Numbered from the stretch's first letter, positions 36,249-46,310 are shown. The stretch is 64,000 bases of DNA from Bradyrhizobium sp. SRS-191 (GCF_024586915.1 NZ_JANBVS010000003.1:248001-312000); one strand, 5' to 3'. Notes: generated by a model not told the origin, from the letters alone. Made by a program: numbers and translations.

Positions 36249-37352
36249 TCACTCCCCCAGCCCATGCGCGACGACCTTGCGCATCACATTCGGCAACGCC
36301 TCGCCGTCGAGCGTGGCGATCGGGACCCAGCGCATGCCGTCCGGCGCGCGGGTGCGGGCCGGCACTTTCGCGGTGTAGACCACCAGCTCCAGCGGGAAAT
36401 GGGTGAAAACGTGGGTGACGACGCCGAGCTTGCGGTGCCAGCGTTTCACGCCAGCCAGCTCCGGGGCCTGCGCGAGCGCATCGGCGTCGGCTTGGCCAGC
36501 CAACCACTCCGAGCCGGGGACCTCGGTCATGCCGCCGAGCAGGCCCTTCGCGGGGCGCGAGCGCACCAGCAGTTCGTCGCCTCGGACCACAACGAACGCG
36601 GCCCCTCGCCGGAGCACACCGGTCTTCTTCGCTGCCTTGCGCGGGAACGTCTCCTGGTCGCCGCACTCGCGCGCGGCGCAATCCTCGTTGAGCGGACACA
36701 GCGAGCACGCCGGCTTCTTCGGCGTGCAGATGGTGGCGCCGAGGTCCATCAGGGCCTGGGCGCTATCACCGGCGCGCGAGGGGCCGAGCAAAGTGGCGGC
36801 CAGCGCCTGGATCTGCGGCTTGGCTTGCGGCAGAGCTTCCTCAATCCTGAACAGCCGGCTCGTCACGCGCTCGATGTTGCCGTCGACCGGCATGGTCTGG
36901 CGATCGAACGCGATCGCCGCGATCGCGGCCGCGGTGTATGGGCCGATGCCGGGCAGCGCGCGCAAGCCCTCCTCGGTGTCCGGGAAGGCGCCGCCATGCT
37001 CGCGCAGCACGGTGACGGCGCAGGCGTGCAGGTTGCGCGCCCGCGAGTAATAGCCGAGGCCGGCCCACATCCGCAGCACGTCGTCGAGCTCGGCGCTGCC
37101 GAGCGCCGAGACATCCGGCCAGCGCGCCAGGAATTTTTCGAAATACGGACCGACCGCCTTCACCGTGGTCTGCTGCAGCATGATCTCGGACAGCCACACC
37201 CGGTACGGGTCCGAGCGCTGCCCGGCCGGCGCCCGCCACGGCAGCCGCCGGCGGTGGCGGTCGTACCAGGCGAGCAGTTGCGCCGGGCGCTGGGCGGTTG
37301 GATCAATCCGCTGTTGGTTCTTGCGCTTGGAAGGAAGGGCTGATGACACCAT
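36249..37352 (-). CDS. mutY: Adenine DNA glycosylase MutY
   Basis: A 367-aa MutY that removes adenine mispaired with 8-oxoguanine. Catalytic Glu56 lies in LSEIMLQQT, the helix-hairpin-helix in LPGIGPYTAAAI (133-144), and catalytic Asp157 in VDGNIERV. The 4Fe-4S cysteines C209, C216, C219 and C225 keep the exact C-x6-C-x2-C-x5-C spacing. The C-terminal Nudix-like domain (residues about 240-360) reads 8-oxoG. All key residues are intact. It is divergent from the DUF721 gene, with 108 bases between the starts. Confidence 0.96.
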   Translation of the reverse strand: MVSSALPSKRKNQQRIDPTAQRPAQLLAWYDRHRRRLPWRAPAGQRSDPYRVWLSEIMLQQTTVKAVGPYFEKFLARWPDVSALGSAELDDVLRMWAGLGYYSRARNLHACAVTVLREHGGAFPDTEEGLRALPGIGPYTAAAIAAIAFDRQTMPVDGNIERVTSRLFRIEEALPQAKPQIQALAATLLGPSRAGDSAQALMDLGATICTPKKPACSLCPLNEDCAARECGDQETFPRKAAKKTGVLRRGAAFVVVRGDELLVRSRPAKGLLGGMTEVPGSEWLAGQADADALAQAPELAGVKRWHRKLGVVTHVFTHFPLELVVYTAKVPARTRAPDGMRWVPIATLDGEALPNVMRKVVAHGLGE

Positions 37353-37460
37353 TGGCTTAATCTAGTACGTCAGGAGCCATCGTCGCCCGCGGAACAGCGA
37401 TCTCGTCCACGGCTTTCTTCGAGCCGGATTGACGACCGCACCACGAGACCCCCGTTCATC

Positions 37461-37940
37461 ATGGCAAAGCCCGGCCGCCTCACCGCAAAGCCTCTCTCGC
37501 TGATGATGGGCGACGTGCTGACGGCTGCCTATGCCAAGCAGGGATTTGCCGCGCGCGAGCTGGTGACGCGCTGGCCGGAGATCGCCGGGCGCGAGCTCGC
37601 CGAGCATGCCCAGCCGCTGAAGATGCAATGGCCGCGACCGGTCGAGGGCCAACCGCAGGAGCCGGCGACGTTGATCCTGCGCGTCGAGGGGCCAATGGCG
37701 CTGGAGATCCAGCATTCGTCGGATGTCATCCTGGAGCGGGTCAACCGCTTCTTCGGCTGGCATGCGGTCGGTAAGCTGGCGCTGCGCCAGGGGCCGCTGA
37801 CCCGGCCGCCGGTGAAGCGCCGCCCGGCGCCGCCCGACCCGAAGACGGTGGCGAAGGTGGCCTCGACCCTGACCGCGATCGAGGACGACGCGCTGCGCGA
37901 TGCGCTGGCCCGGCTGGGCGCCGCCATCAAGCGAAATTGA
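37461..37940 (+). CDS. DUF721 family protein
   Basis: A 159-aa DUF721 (DciA-like) protein: an N-terminal basic stretch, then the fold core LVTRWPEIAGRELAEHAQPLKMQWP, TLILRVEGPMALEIQHSSDVILERVNRFFGW. A Pro-rich linker (KRRPAPPDP) leads to a C-terminal helix. DciA proteins help load the replicative helicase DnaB in bacteria without DnaC; that role is possible but not demonstrated for this alphaproteobacterial form. It is followed 118 bases later by a DsbA-like gene. Confidence 0.85.
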   Translation: MAKPGRLTAKPLSLMMGDVLTAAYAKQGFAARELVTRWPEIAGRELAEHAQPLKMQWPRPVEGQPQEPATLILRVEGPMALEIQHSSDVILERVNRFFGWHAVGKLALRQGPLTRPPVKRRPAPPDPKTVAKVASTLTAIEDDALRDALARLGAAIKRN

Positions 37941-38058
37941 CGCTTTCGCTTCGATCCCCTTTTGCGCCCCGGCATTGCCTCGGACAGGGTTTCAAGCTAG
38001 CGAAAAGCCGAGTTATGAGCGTTTCAGGCGCCTGAGGCGCCCATTTTGGAGCAGAGCC

Positions 38059-38730
38059 TTGATCATCACCCGCCGCGCCTTCACCGCTGCCCTGTCGCTG
38101 ACCGGCCTCGCCGCGCTGGCCGGCTTCTCGCCGCTGCGGCTGATCTCGGACGCCTTGATCCCGGAGGCCATGGCGCAGAGCGCCGCCGACGTCGCCAAGC
38201 CGCAGTCGCTGCCGGACATGGGCATCGGTCCCGCGGATGCCGCCGTCACGATCGTCGAATACGCCTCGATGACCTGCCCGCATTGCGCGGCGTTCAACGC
38301 CACCGTGTTCCCGAAGCTGAAGGCCGAATACATCGATACCGGCAAGATCCGCTACATCTTCCGCGAGTTCCCGCTCGACATCAAGGCCGCCGCCGGCTCG
38401 ATGCTGACGCGCTGCATCGCCAAGGACGACGCGCAGAAGTATTTTGCCGTCACCGACATGCTGTTCCGTTCGCAGAACGACTGGGTGGTCAAGAACACCA
38501 CCGAGACCCTGACGCGGATCGGCAAGCAGGCCGGCCTCAGCCAGCAGCAGGTCGAAGCCTGCCTGAAGGACCAGGCGCTGCTCGACAAGATCGCCGCCGA
38601 CCAGAAATACGCAAGCGACGTTCTCAAGGTGGATTCGACGCCGACCTTCTTCATCAATGGCGAGAAGATCAAAGGCGAATCCTCGATCGAGGAGTTTCAG
38701 AAGCGCATCAACCCGCTTCTGAAGAGCTGA
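38059..38730 (+). CDS. DsbA-family thiol:disulfide protein, TTG start
   Basis: A 223-aa exported thioredoxin-fold protein of the DsbA/BdbD type. The N-terminus has a twin arginine (ITRRAFTAALSL) and a hydrophobic core, so export may be by Tat or Sec. The redox motif is CPHC (Cys73, Cys76) in YASMTCPHCAAF; the cis-proline is in VDSTPTFFING. An additional Cys pair (RCIAK and EACLKD) lies in the helical insert. The TTG is preferred because GGAG lies 7 bases before it and no ATG fits. It resembles alphaproteobacterial 'protein-disulfide isomerase' annotations, and probably oxidises or refolds periplasmic proteins. Confidence 0.88.
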   Translation: MIITRRAFTAALSLTGLAALAGFSPLRLISDALIPEAMAQSAADVAKPQSLPDMGIGPADAAVTIVEYASMTCPHCAAFNATVFPKLKAEYIDTGKIRYIFREFPLDIKAAAGSMLTRCIAKDDAQKYFAVTDMLFRSQNDWVVKNTTETLTRIGKQAGLSQQQVEACLKDQALLDKIAADQKYASDVLKVDSTPTFFINGEKIKGESSIEEFQKRINPLLKS

Positions 38731-38760
38731 TCCGAATCAGTGAGTCCTGCGAGACACAGT

Positions 38761-38789
38761 GCGGCCCCTTCGTGGGGCCGCTTCTGTTT
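38761..38789 (+). terminator. Rho-independent terminator after the DsbA-like gene
   Basis: GCGGCCCC-TTCGT-GGGGCCGC followed by TTCTGTTT, 31 bases after the stop. It separates this gene from smc. Confidence 0.8.
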
Positions 38790-38973
38790 CGGGGCCCGAT
38801 TGCGTCGAGAAAGCCTTGGAAAAGCAGGGCTGGCGGGTTGCCCTTGAGGACCGCCGTCGCCATTGTCCCGCCCTCGGAATGGGGCGCAACGGCGACTCAA
38901 GTTACTTTGACTTTGCCATCCATGGTATTGTCGGGGCTGTGAGATTCGTTTCCCGCCAACAGAGAATCTGTGC

Positions 38974-41900
38974 ATGAAACTCACGCGTCTTCGTCTTCAC
39001 GGTTTCAAGACGTTCGTCGAACCGACTGACTTCGTGATCGAACCCGGCCTCACCGGCGTCGTCGGTCCGAACGGCTGCGGCAAGTCGAATCTGGTCGAAG
39101 CGCTGCGCTGGGCGATGGGCGAGACCTCGCACAAATCGCTGCGCGCCGCCGACATGGACGCGGTGATCTTCTCCGGCTCCAACACGCGTCCGTCGCGTAA
39201 CCACGCCGAAGTGGTGATGACGATCGACAACAGCGACCGCACCGCGCCGGCCGCCGTGAACGACCGCGACATCCTCGAAATCTCGCGCCGCATCGAGCGC
39301 GAGGCCGGCTCGGTCTACCGCATCAACGGCCGCGACGTGCGCGCCCGCGACGTGCAGATCCTGTTCGCCGACGCCGCCACCGGCGCACGCTCGCCGGCGC
39401 TGGTCCACCAGGGCAAGATCGGCGAGATCATTCAAGCAAAACCTGAGCAGCGCCGCCGCGTGCTGGAAGACGCCGCCGGCGTCGCCGGCCTGCATGCGCG
39501 CCGCCACGAGGCCGAGCTGCGGCTGAAGGCGGCCGAGACGAATCTGTTGCGCGTCGAGGACGTCATCGGCCAGCTCTCCGGCCAGATGGAAGGCCTGCGC
39601 AAGCAGGCGCGCCAGGCGATCCGCTATCGCGAGGTCGCGGCCAAAGTGCGCAAGGCGGAAGCCACGCTCTATCATCTGCGCTGGATGGGCGCGCATGCCG
39701 ACCTCAATGACGCCGCGCATACGCACGACGTCAGCGTGCGCGAGATGGCCGAGCGGACGCGCGAGCAGGCCGAATCGGCCCGCATCCAGGCGATCCGCTC
39801 CGCGCATCTGCCGGCGCTGCGCGAGGCCGAGGCCCGTGCGGCGGCGACGATGCAGCGGTTGAAGAATGCCCGCGACCTGCTCGACCGCGAAGAGGTGCGC
39901 GCCAAGGAGCGCGCCGGCGAGCTCGACCGCCGCTTGATGCAGCTCACCGCCGACGTCGGCCGCGAGCAGCAGCAGAATCAGGATGCGCAGGTCGCGCTGC
40001 AACGTCTCGAGACCGAAGACGCGGAGCTGAAGGAAGAAATCAAGGCGCGCGTCGAGATGCGCAGCGGCGTCGACGAGCGCGTCGCCGAAGCAGAGGCGCT
40101 GCTTCTTGAAACGGAGCGCCAGTTCACCGAGCTGACGACGCAGCTCGCCGACCTCACCGCGCGCCGCAACCAGCTGGAAGCGAACGTCCGCAGCCATCGC
40201 GAGCGTCTGGCGCGCCTCGACCAGGACATCGCCAATGTCCGCGGCGACGAGGAGCGGCTGGCACAGGAGACCGCGCATCTCGGCGATCTCGATACGCTCG
40301 CCGCCGCACTCGAATCGGCAGAAGAGGCCGAGGCGCAGGCCGAGGCCGCGGTGCAGACCAACGAGGCCGCGCAGGCCCATGCCCGGCAGAAGCTCGAAGC
40401 CTCGCGCGCGCCGCTGGCCGAAGCCGAGAAGCGCGCGCAGCGACTGGAGACCGAGGCGCGCACCATCTCCAAGATGGTCAACAGCGAGACCAAGAATCTG
40501 TGGCCGCCGATCATCGACGGCGTCACCGTTGCGAAGGGCTATGAGAAGGCGCTCGGCGCCGTGCTCGGCGACGATCTCGATGCCCCGGTCGATGCGTCCG
40601 CGCCGATGCACTGGACCGTCGCCGGCGCCGAGGTCACCGACCCCGCGCTGCCTGATGGCGTCGAACCGCTCGCGGCCTATGTGCAGGCGCCGCCGGAGCT
40701 GTCGCGCCGCCTCGCCCAGATCGGCGTGGTGTCCAGGGATCGCGGCGCCCAGCTGGTGTCGCAGCTGCGCACCGGCCAGCGGCTGGTGTCGCCGGAAGGC
40801 GACGTTTGGCGCTGGGACGGCTTCATCGCCGCTGCGCATGCGCCGACCGGCGCGGCCCGCCGCCTCGCCGAGCGCGCCCGCCTGATCGACATCGAGGCCG
40901 AGCTGGAGCAGGCGCGCATCGACGCCGCCAACAAGCGTCAAACGCTGGAAAGCGCCGAGGCCGAGGTGAAGGCTGCGACCGCGGCCGAGAGCGCCGCGCG
41001 CGAAGCCTGGCGCGCCACGCAGCGTGAGGTCAACGCCGCGCGCGAGCGCCACGCCAATGCCGAGCGCGAGATCAACCGCCATTCGGCGCGCAAGTCCGCG
41101 CTGGTCGAGGCGTCCACCCGCCTCGCCCATGACCGCGCTGAGATCGCCGAGCTGCACCAGAATGCGCTGGAGGCGATCGAGGAGTTGCCGGCGACCACCG
41201 AAGCCGACGGCCGTCTCGCTGCCGTGCGCGCCGAGATCGAAACCAAGCGCCGTGCCGCAGCCCAGGTTCGTGCCGAGGCCCAGGCGCTGGCCCGCGAGGC
41301 CGAGCTCGCCGATCGCCGCGTGCAGGCGATCATCAACGAGCGCAACGACTGGTTCAACCGCATCCGCGGCGCCGGCTCACAGATCGCCACCATCGAGGCG
41401 CGCATCGCCGAGGTCCGGGACGAGCGCGCCGAGCTCGACAATGCGCCGGAGATCTTCGCCGAGAAGCGCAGCGCGCTGATCGACGAGCTCGCCATCGCCG
41501 AGGAGGAGCGCCAGGTCGCCGCTGACGCGCTCGCCGAAGCCGAGACCGCGATGGGCGACACCGACCGCGCCGCCAAGGCCTCGCTCGAAGCGCTGTCGAA
41601 GTCGCGCGAAGCGGCCGCCCGCGCGGAAGAGCGGCTGGAGAGCGCCAAGCGCCGCGTCGCCGATGTCGAGCGCGAGATCCACGACATGCTCGAATGTGAG
41701 CCGAATGCGGTCGCCGCGATGGCCGAGATCGGCCCCGACACCCAGCTGCCGCCGCTGCACGAGATCGAGGACAGCCTGGAGAAGTTGCGGAGGGATCGCG
41801 AGCGGCTGGGCGCCGTCAATCTCCGCGCCGAGGAGGAGCTCACCGAGGTCGAAGGCTCGCACACCGCGCTGACCACCGAACGCGACGACCTCGTCGAGGC

Positions 41901-42438
41901 CATCAAGCGGCTGCGCCAGGGCATCCAGAGCCTCAACAAGGAGGCGCGCGAGCGCCTGCAGTCGTCGTTCGAAACCGTTAACGACCACTTCAAGCGGCTG
42001 TTCACCGAGCTGTTCGGCGGCGGCGAGGCCGCATTGCACCTGATCGAGAGCGACGATCCGCTCGAGGCCGGCCTCGAGATCATCGCCAAGCCGCCGGGCA
42101 AGAAGCCGCAGACGCTGTCGCTGCTGTCGGGCGGCGAGCAGGCGCTGACGGCGATGGCGCTGATCTTCGCGGTGTTCCTCACCAACCCCTCGCCGATCTG
42201 CGTGCTGGACGAGGTCGACGCGCCGCTCGACGACCACAACGTCGAACGCTTCTGCAATTTGCTGCACGAGATGAAGGGCTCGACCGAGACCCGCTTCATC
42301 ATCATCACCCACAACCCGATCACCATGGCGCGCATGAACCGGCTGTTCGGCGTCACCATGGCCGAGCGCGGCGTGTCGCAGCTCGTCTCGGTCGCGCTCG
42401 ACGAGGCCGTGAAGATCCTCGACCAGCAGGTGGCGTGA
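38974..42438 (+). CDS. smc: Chromosome segregation protein SMC
   Basis: A 1154-aa SMC ATPase for chromosome organisation, acting with ScpA/ScpB. The Walker A motif GPNGCGKSN is at 31-39, and the C-terminal signature LLSGGEQALTAMALIFAVF and Walker B CVLDEVDAPLDD close the ATPase head. Two long coiled coils, rich in Glu/Arg/Ala, flank a hinge near residues about 505-640 (WPPIIDGVTVAKGYEKALGAVLGDDLDAP). The length is complete for the family. The ATG is well placed before KLTRLRLHGFKTF. scpA/scpB are not nearby. A 2,011-codon antisense open frame that covers part of this gene is an artefact of GC-rich codons. Confidence 0.97.
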   Translation: MKLTRLRLHGFKTFVEPTDFVIEPGLTGVVGPNGCGKSNLVEALRWAMGETSHKSLRAADMDAVIFSGSNTRPSRNHAEVVMTIDNSDRTAPAAVNDRDILEISRRIEREAGSVYRINGRDVRARDVQILFADAATGARSPALVHQGKIGEIIQAKPEQRRRVLEDAAGVAGLHARRHEAELRLKAAETNLLRVEDVIGQLSGQMEGLRKQARQAIRYREVAAKVRKAEATLYHLRWMGAHADLNDAAHTHDVSVREMAERTREQAESARIQAIRSAHLPALREAEARAAATMQRLKNARDLLDREEVRAKERAGELDRRLMQLTADVGREQQQNQDAQVALQRLETEDAELKEEIKARVEMRSGVDERVAEAEALLLETERQFTELTTQLADLTARRNQLEANVRSHRERLARLDQDIANVRGDEERLAQETAHLGDLDTLAAALESAEEAEAQAEAAVQTNEAAQAHARQKLEASRAPLAEAEKRAQRLETEARTISKMVNSETKNLWPPIIDGVTVAKGYEKALGAVLGDDLDAPVDASAPMHWTVAGAEVTDPALPDGVEPLAAYVQAPPELSRRLAQIGVVSRDRGAQLVSQLRTGQRLVSPEGDVWRWDGFIAAAHAPTGAARRLAERARLIDIEAELEQARIDAANKRQTLESAEAEVKAATAAESAAREAWRATQREVNAARERHANAEREINRHSARKSALVEASTRLAHDRAEIAELHQNALEAIEELPATTEADGRLAAVRAEIETKRRAAAQVRAEAQALAREAELADRRVQAIINERNDWFNRIRGAGSQIATIEARIAEVRDERAELDNAPEIFAEKRSALIDELAIAEEERQVAADALAEAETAMGDTDRAAKASLEALSKSREAAARAEERLESAKRRVADVEREIHDMLECEPNAVAAMAEIGPDTQLPPLHEIEDSLEKLRRDRERLGAVNLRAEEELTEVEGSHTALTTERDDLVEAIKRLRQGIQSLNKEARERLQSSFETVNDHFKRLFTELFGGGEAALHLIESDDPLEAGLEIIAKPPGKKPQTLSLLSGGEQALTAMALIFAVFLTNPSPICVLDEVDAPLDDHNVERFCNLLHEMKGSTETRFIIITHNPITMARMNRLFGVTMAERGVSQLVSVALDEAVKILDQQVA

Positions 42439-42500
42439 TCGTGCTTCCTCATTCCGGACCGCCGCTCGCGCGGCGCCCGGACTGATTGCTGGAGAGAACC

Positions 42501-43490
42501 ATGATCTCTCCTGATCTTCCCGCCGCGCTCAAGGCCGCGCTCGAAGCCAGGCTGCACGGCCAGTCGCGGCAGGACGCGGCGGCCCGCGCCGGGCGCATCT
42601 CGGCGGCCTATCGCAGCGGCGGCAATTCCGGGACCATCACCAGCGAAGCCGACGCCATCGCCTACGCCGCGGTGCGGATGCCGGCGACTTACGCCGCGGT
42701 GGCAGCGAGCCTGAACGCCCTGATGCAGGCAAGCCCGGAGTTCGCGCCGATCTCCCTGCTCGACGTCGGCGCAGGGCCAGCCACCGCGAGCTTCGCTGCA
42801 GCAGAAGCCTTCTCGTCGCTGGCCTCGTTCCACGCCATCGATGCCAATCCGGCGTTGCGCACGCTGGCTCTGGCGCTTGCTGACGATACGACACGGATGC
42901 ACGATCTTGCCTACGCGCTCGGCCAAGCGCGTGCACTGCTTGATCGCGCTGAGAGCGCCGACCTCGTCATCGCCAGCTACATGATCGGCGAACTGACGGA
43001 GACCGAGCGTTCCGCGATCGTCGCTGCGCTGTGGACGAAAACGAGCCAGACGCTGCTGATCGTCGAGCCGGGCACGCCGGCCGGCTACCAACGCATCGTC
43101 GCCGCGCGCGACCAGCTCATCGCCGCCGGCGCTCACGTCGCCGCGCCCTGCCCGCACGCCGCGGCCTGTCCGCTGATCGCCCCGGACTGGTGCCACTTCG
43201 TTCAGCGGCTGGCCCGGTCGCGGGCGCATCGCGAACTCAAGGGCGCGGATGTGCCGTTCGAAGATGAGAAGTTCAGCTTCATCGCCCTCACCCGCCAGCC
43301 CGCCCCGCATCGCCCGGAGGCGCGCGTCCTGGCGCCGACGGCGGTGACCAAGATCGGCGTCACGGCCAAGCTTTGCGAGGCTGATGGCGCGGTCAGAACC
43401 GTCAGCATCCCCCGCCGCAACAAAGAGGCTTTCGCCGCCGCGCGGCGCTGGGATTGGGGCGACGGCGTGGAGCTGCCGCCGCGTCCATAG
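42501..43490 (+). CDS. Rsm22-family ribosomal small-subunit methyltransferase-like protein
   Basis: A 329-aa protein of the mitochondrial Rsm22 / METTL17 family. The SAM-like fold begins with SLLDVGAGPATASFAA. The cysteine-rich segment CPHAAACPLIAPDWCHF matches the metal- or Fe-S-binding cysteines of this family (CPHxxxCP...WCHF). A ribosome assembly role is inferred from the family. GGAGAGAACC precedes the ATG. It lies 62 bases after smc on the same strand and could share its transcript. Confidence 0.85.
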   Translation: MISPDLPAALKAALEARLHGQSRQDAAARAGRISAAYRSGGNSGTITSEADAIAYAAVRMPATYAAVAASLNALMQASPEFAPISLLDVGAGPATASFAAAEAFSSLASFHAIDANPALRTLALALADDTTRMHDLAYALGQARALLDRAESADLVIASYMIGELTETERSAIVAALWTKTSQTLLIVEPGTPAGYQRIVAARDQLIAAGAHVAAPCPHAAACPLIAPDWCHFVQRLARSRAHRELKGADVPFEDEKFSFIALTRQPAPHRPEARVLAPTAVTKIGVTAKLCEADGAVRTVSIPRRNKEAFAAARRWDWGDGVELPPRP

Positions 43491-43634
43491 ATACCCATGC
43501 GGCCCGGCATGGTTAACATCGGGTCGTCCTTGTCTCTCATTTTGTCGACTTCGCGAAACCCGAGAAAAACCCGCGTTTGCTACGGTGAGCTGCAACGGGC
43601 GCTGAAGGCGCTGCTCACAAGGGAACGCGTATCG

Positions 43635-44063
43635 ATGTTCAGGACGATGACGATCGCTGCAATTCTGATGGCTTCGGCAGGAACGGCCTTCGCCGGAGGG
43701 CACGGCGGCGAGTCGTCGGCACCGCCGCCCCCGAAACAGGAAGGTCCCCCGGCCAAGGCCGTCATCGGCAAGAACGGCCCGGTGCTGACGGACCCGAAGG
43801 GCATGACGCTGTACTATACAGAACGTGACAATACCGGTCGTCAATCGACTTGCGACGGCGCCTGCGCCGAGAAGCGGCCGCCGCTGCCAGCGCCGGACAA
43901 CGCGGTCGCCACCGGCGATTTCACCGTCATCACCCGCAGCGACGGCAAGAAGATGTGGGCCTATCGCTACCGCCCGCTCTACACCTCCCAGCTCGATACG
44001 GCGCCCGGCGACATCAAGGGCAACGATCCCGACCAGAAATGGCGGGTCGCCCGCCCCTATTGA
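43635..44063 (+). CDS. COG4315-type secreted protein
   Basis: A 142-aa exported protein with a signal peptide (MTIAAILMASAGTAFAGG). A Pro-rich spacer precedes one unit of the secreted-repeat fold: GPVLTDPKGMTLYYTERDNTGRQSTCDGACAEKRPPLPAP, then MWAYRYRPLYTSQLDTAPGDIKG. Two cysteines in CDGAC are conserved. Proteins of this family are periplasmic or lipoproteins with unknown function, often reported from stress responses. The frame is open upstream, but the signal peptide fixes the start. Confidence 0.82.
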   Translation: MFRTMTIAAILMASAGTAFAGGHGGESSAPPPPKQEGPPAKAVIGKNGPVLTDPKGMTLYYTERDNTGRQSTCDGACAEKRPPLPAPDNAVATGDFTVITRSDGKKMWAYRYRPLYTSQLDTAPGDIKGNDPDQKWRVARPY

Positions 44064-44165
44064 GCCGAAATAGCTGACATCCGGCCGCACGCCGGGACGG
44101 CAGCCGAACGAGGCGCTTGGGCCGGCGCCGCTTGAACGGACACCCGCCCTGCCGCGACCAATGCA

Positions 44166-44189
44166 CGCCGGTCCACCCCAGGACCGGCG
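44166..44189 (+). terminator. Perfect 9-bp hairpin upstream of lemA
   Basis: CGCCGGTCC-ACCCCA-GGACCGGCG, 102 bases after the COG4315 gene stop and 52 bases before lemA. It has no T-run. It may be a partial terminator or lie in the lemA leader. Confidence 0.45.
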
Positions 44190-44240
44190 GCGTCGCCGTG
44201 CTTCGGCCGCCTTGTCCTGCCCTCTCCCTCGGAGCCCATC

Positions 44241-44798
44241 ATGTTCGGCTGGATCGTCCTCGGCCTCATCATCGTCATCGTGCTGGTCGCCATCACCGCC
44301 TACAACCGGCTGGTGGCCCTCAGCCAGCGCGTCGGCCAGGCCTTTGCCGACATCGACGTCCAGCTGAAGCTGCGCCACGATTTGATTCCGAACCTCGTCG
44401 AGACCGTGAAGGGCTACGCAGCGCATGAGCGCGGCACCCTGGACGAGGTCATCAAGGCGCGAAATGCGGCCATTTCGGCCCAGGGACCCGCCCAGGTCTC
44501 CGCCGCCGAGGGCCAGTTGTCGGGTGCGCTCGGCCGCCTGATCGCCCTCTCGGAGGCCTATCCGGACCTCAAGGCCAACGCCAATTTCCAGCAGCTCGCC
44601 GGCGAGCTCTCCGACATCGAGAACAAGATCGCGGCCAGCCGCCGCTTCTTCAACAATGCGGTGCAGGAGTACAATACCGGCATCCAGCAATTGCCGGCCG
44701 TCCTGTTCGCGGGCGCGCTGGGGTTCACCCACAAGGAATTCTTCGATCTCGGCACCAGCCGCGCCGAGGTCGAGGCGGCCCCGAGCGTCAAGTTCTGA
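44241..44798 (+). CDS. lemA: LemA family protein
   Basis: A 185-aa LemA-type membrane protein. A single N-terminal membrane segment (WIVLGLIIVIVLVAITAY) is followed by a conserved coiled helical domain: VGQAFADIDVQLKLRHDLIPNLVETVKGYA, then KIAASRRFFNNAVQEYNTGIQQLP. The C-terminal block FFDLGTSRAEVEAAPSVKF is typical. LemA proteins are of unknown function but are commonly next to a membrane M48 protease, as here, 33 bases upstream of it. Confidence 0.95.
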   Translation: MFGWIVLGLIIVIVLVAITAYNRLVALSQRVGQAFADIDVQLKLRHDLIPNLVETVKGYAAHERGTLDEVIKARNAAISAQGPAQVSAAEGQLSGALGRLIALSEAYPDLKANANFQQLAGELSDIENKIAASRRFFNNAVQEYNTGIQQLPAVLFAGALGFTHKEFFDLGTSRAEVEAAPSVKF

Positions 44799-44831
44799 GC
44801 CCGCGCCCTCCCCGCTGAAGGGCCCGACACC

Positions 44832-46046
44832 ATGGCCGCCTACGGTCTGTACACCCACATCGCATCGAACAAGACCCGTTCGATGCTGCTGCTCGGCGGC
44901 CTGTTCCTGCTGATCTACGTGCTGGTGTTCGCCGGCGCGCTGATCGCGGAGGTGATGATCAACGGCAATGGCAGCGTCGCCTATTACATGAACGCGGCCA
45001 CCCGCGACCTGATCAAGGCGCTGCCCTGGGCCACGATCGGAGCGGCGGCCTGGATCGTCATCGCCTATTTCTTCCACCAGAAGATGATCGACGCCGTGAC
45101 CGGCGGCGCCGCGGTGACCCGCCAGGAGCAGCCCAGGCTGTACAATCTGCTCGAGAATCTTTGCATCTCCCGCGGCATCACGATGCCGCAGCTGAAGATC
45201 ATGGACAGCCCGGCGCTGAACGCGTTCGCCACCGGCCTGAACCCGCGGCAATATTCGGTCACGGTCACCACCGGCCTGCTGGCTGCACTCGACGACCAGG
45301 AGATCGAGGCGGTGCTGGGTCACGAGCTGACCCATATCCGGAACGGCGACGTCCAGCTGATGGTGGTGGCCGTCATCATCGCCGGCGTGGTCGGCTTCTT
45401 CGGCGAATTGTTCTTCCGCCTGTTCACCAATATGAGCTGGGGTGGCGGCTGGGGCCGTTCGTCCTCCTCGTCGTCGTCGTCCTCCGATTCCGACCGCAAG
45501 GGCTCCGGCGGCGGCGCCATCGTCGTGGTGCTCATCGCCGTGGTGCTGATCGTGGTGGCCTGGCTGATGTCGCAGGTCGTCAAGCTGGCGCTGTCGCGGA
45601 CCCGCGAATTCCTCGCCGATGCCGGCGCGGTCGAGCTGACCAAGAACCCGGACGCTATGATCAGCGCGCTGCGCAAGATCGAGGGCCGCGGCGAGCTGCC
45701 CGGCGCCACCTCTGCGGTGATGGAATTGTGCGTCGACAATCCCCGCGAGGGCTTCGCCGACCTGTTCGCCACTCATCCCTCGGTCGATGCGCGCGTCCAG
45801 GCCTTGATCAAGTTCGCCGGCGGCCATGATCCCGGCCCGCTGGCGCTGCCCACGGACGAGGCACCGCCGGACGACACCAGCGCCCAAGCGACCGACAGCG
45901 ATGCCCCGCCGCCCCTGCCGTCCAACGATCCTTGGGGCCACGTCGATGGGCAGGCCGCGCCAGCCGGCCAAGCAGCCGGCCAAGGACCGTCCGCTCCCGA
46001 GGGACCGTGGACCACCCCCGCGACTGGTCCCTGGGGCCGGCACTAG
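44832..46046 (+). CDS. Membrane M48 metalloprotease (HtpX-like)
   Basis: A 404-aa integral membrane zinc protease. Two N-terminal membrane spans (LLLGGLFLLIYVLVFAGALIA and ATIGAAAWIVIAYFF) come first. The catalytic HELTH (residues about 162-166) lies before two more spans, with the ligand region SRTREFLADAGAVEL in the catalytic half. A Ser-rich run (SSSSSSSSSDSD) sits between spans, and the C-terminal ~75 residues are a Pro/Asp-rich tail. HtpX-like proteins degrade misfolded membrane proteins. It forms a likely operon with lemA. Whether it is HtpX itself or the LemA-associated M48 clade cannot be resolved. Confidence 0.9.
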   Translation: MAAYGLYTHIASNKTRSMLLLGGLFLLIYVLVFAGALIAEVMINGNGSVAYYMNAATRDLIKALPWATIGAAAWIVIAYFFHQKMIDAVTGGAAVTRQEQPRLYNLLENLCISRGITMPQLKIMDSPALNAFATGLNPRQYSVTVTTGLLAALDDQEIEAVLGHELTHIRNGDVQLMVVAVIIAGVVGFFGELFFRLFTNMSWGGGWGRSSSSSSSSSDSDRKGSGGGAIVVVLIAVVLIVVAWLMSQVVKLALSRTREFLADAGAVELTKNPDAMISALRKIEGRGELPGATSAVMELCVDNPREGFADLFATHPSVDARVQALIKFAGGHDPGPLALPTDEAPPDDTSAQATDSDAPPPLPSNDPWGHVDGQAAPAGQAAGQGPSAPEGPWTTPATGPWGRH

Positions 46047-46310
46047 ACCTCGCCTTCGCCGCGGGATGGGAGCGCCAATCCCGTACGACGGGCAACCGTC
46101 CTGCCACTCTCTTGCAAGTGTGTCCGCGCCGACGCGAACGTTTCGGCCGGAATGCCTCCGATTGCTCAGGTCTGTTGCAGCAAACGCGCAAATTTCCCCT
46201 GTCCCGTGCTGCAATGAATTTGAATTCTCCAGCGTTTCTGCCATGTTCGCGCCCAAAGCAGAATGCAATGCGCCGGCCATCTGGCCGGCCTCAGGGCTGA
46301 AGGACTTTCC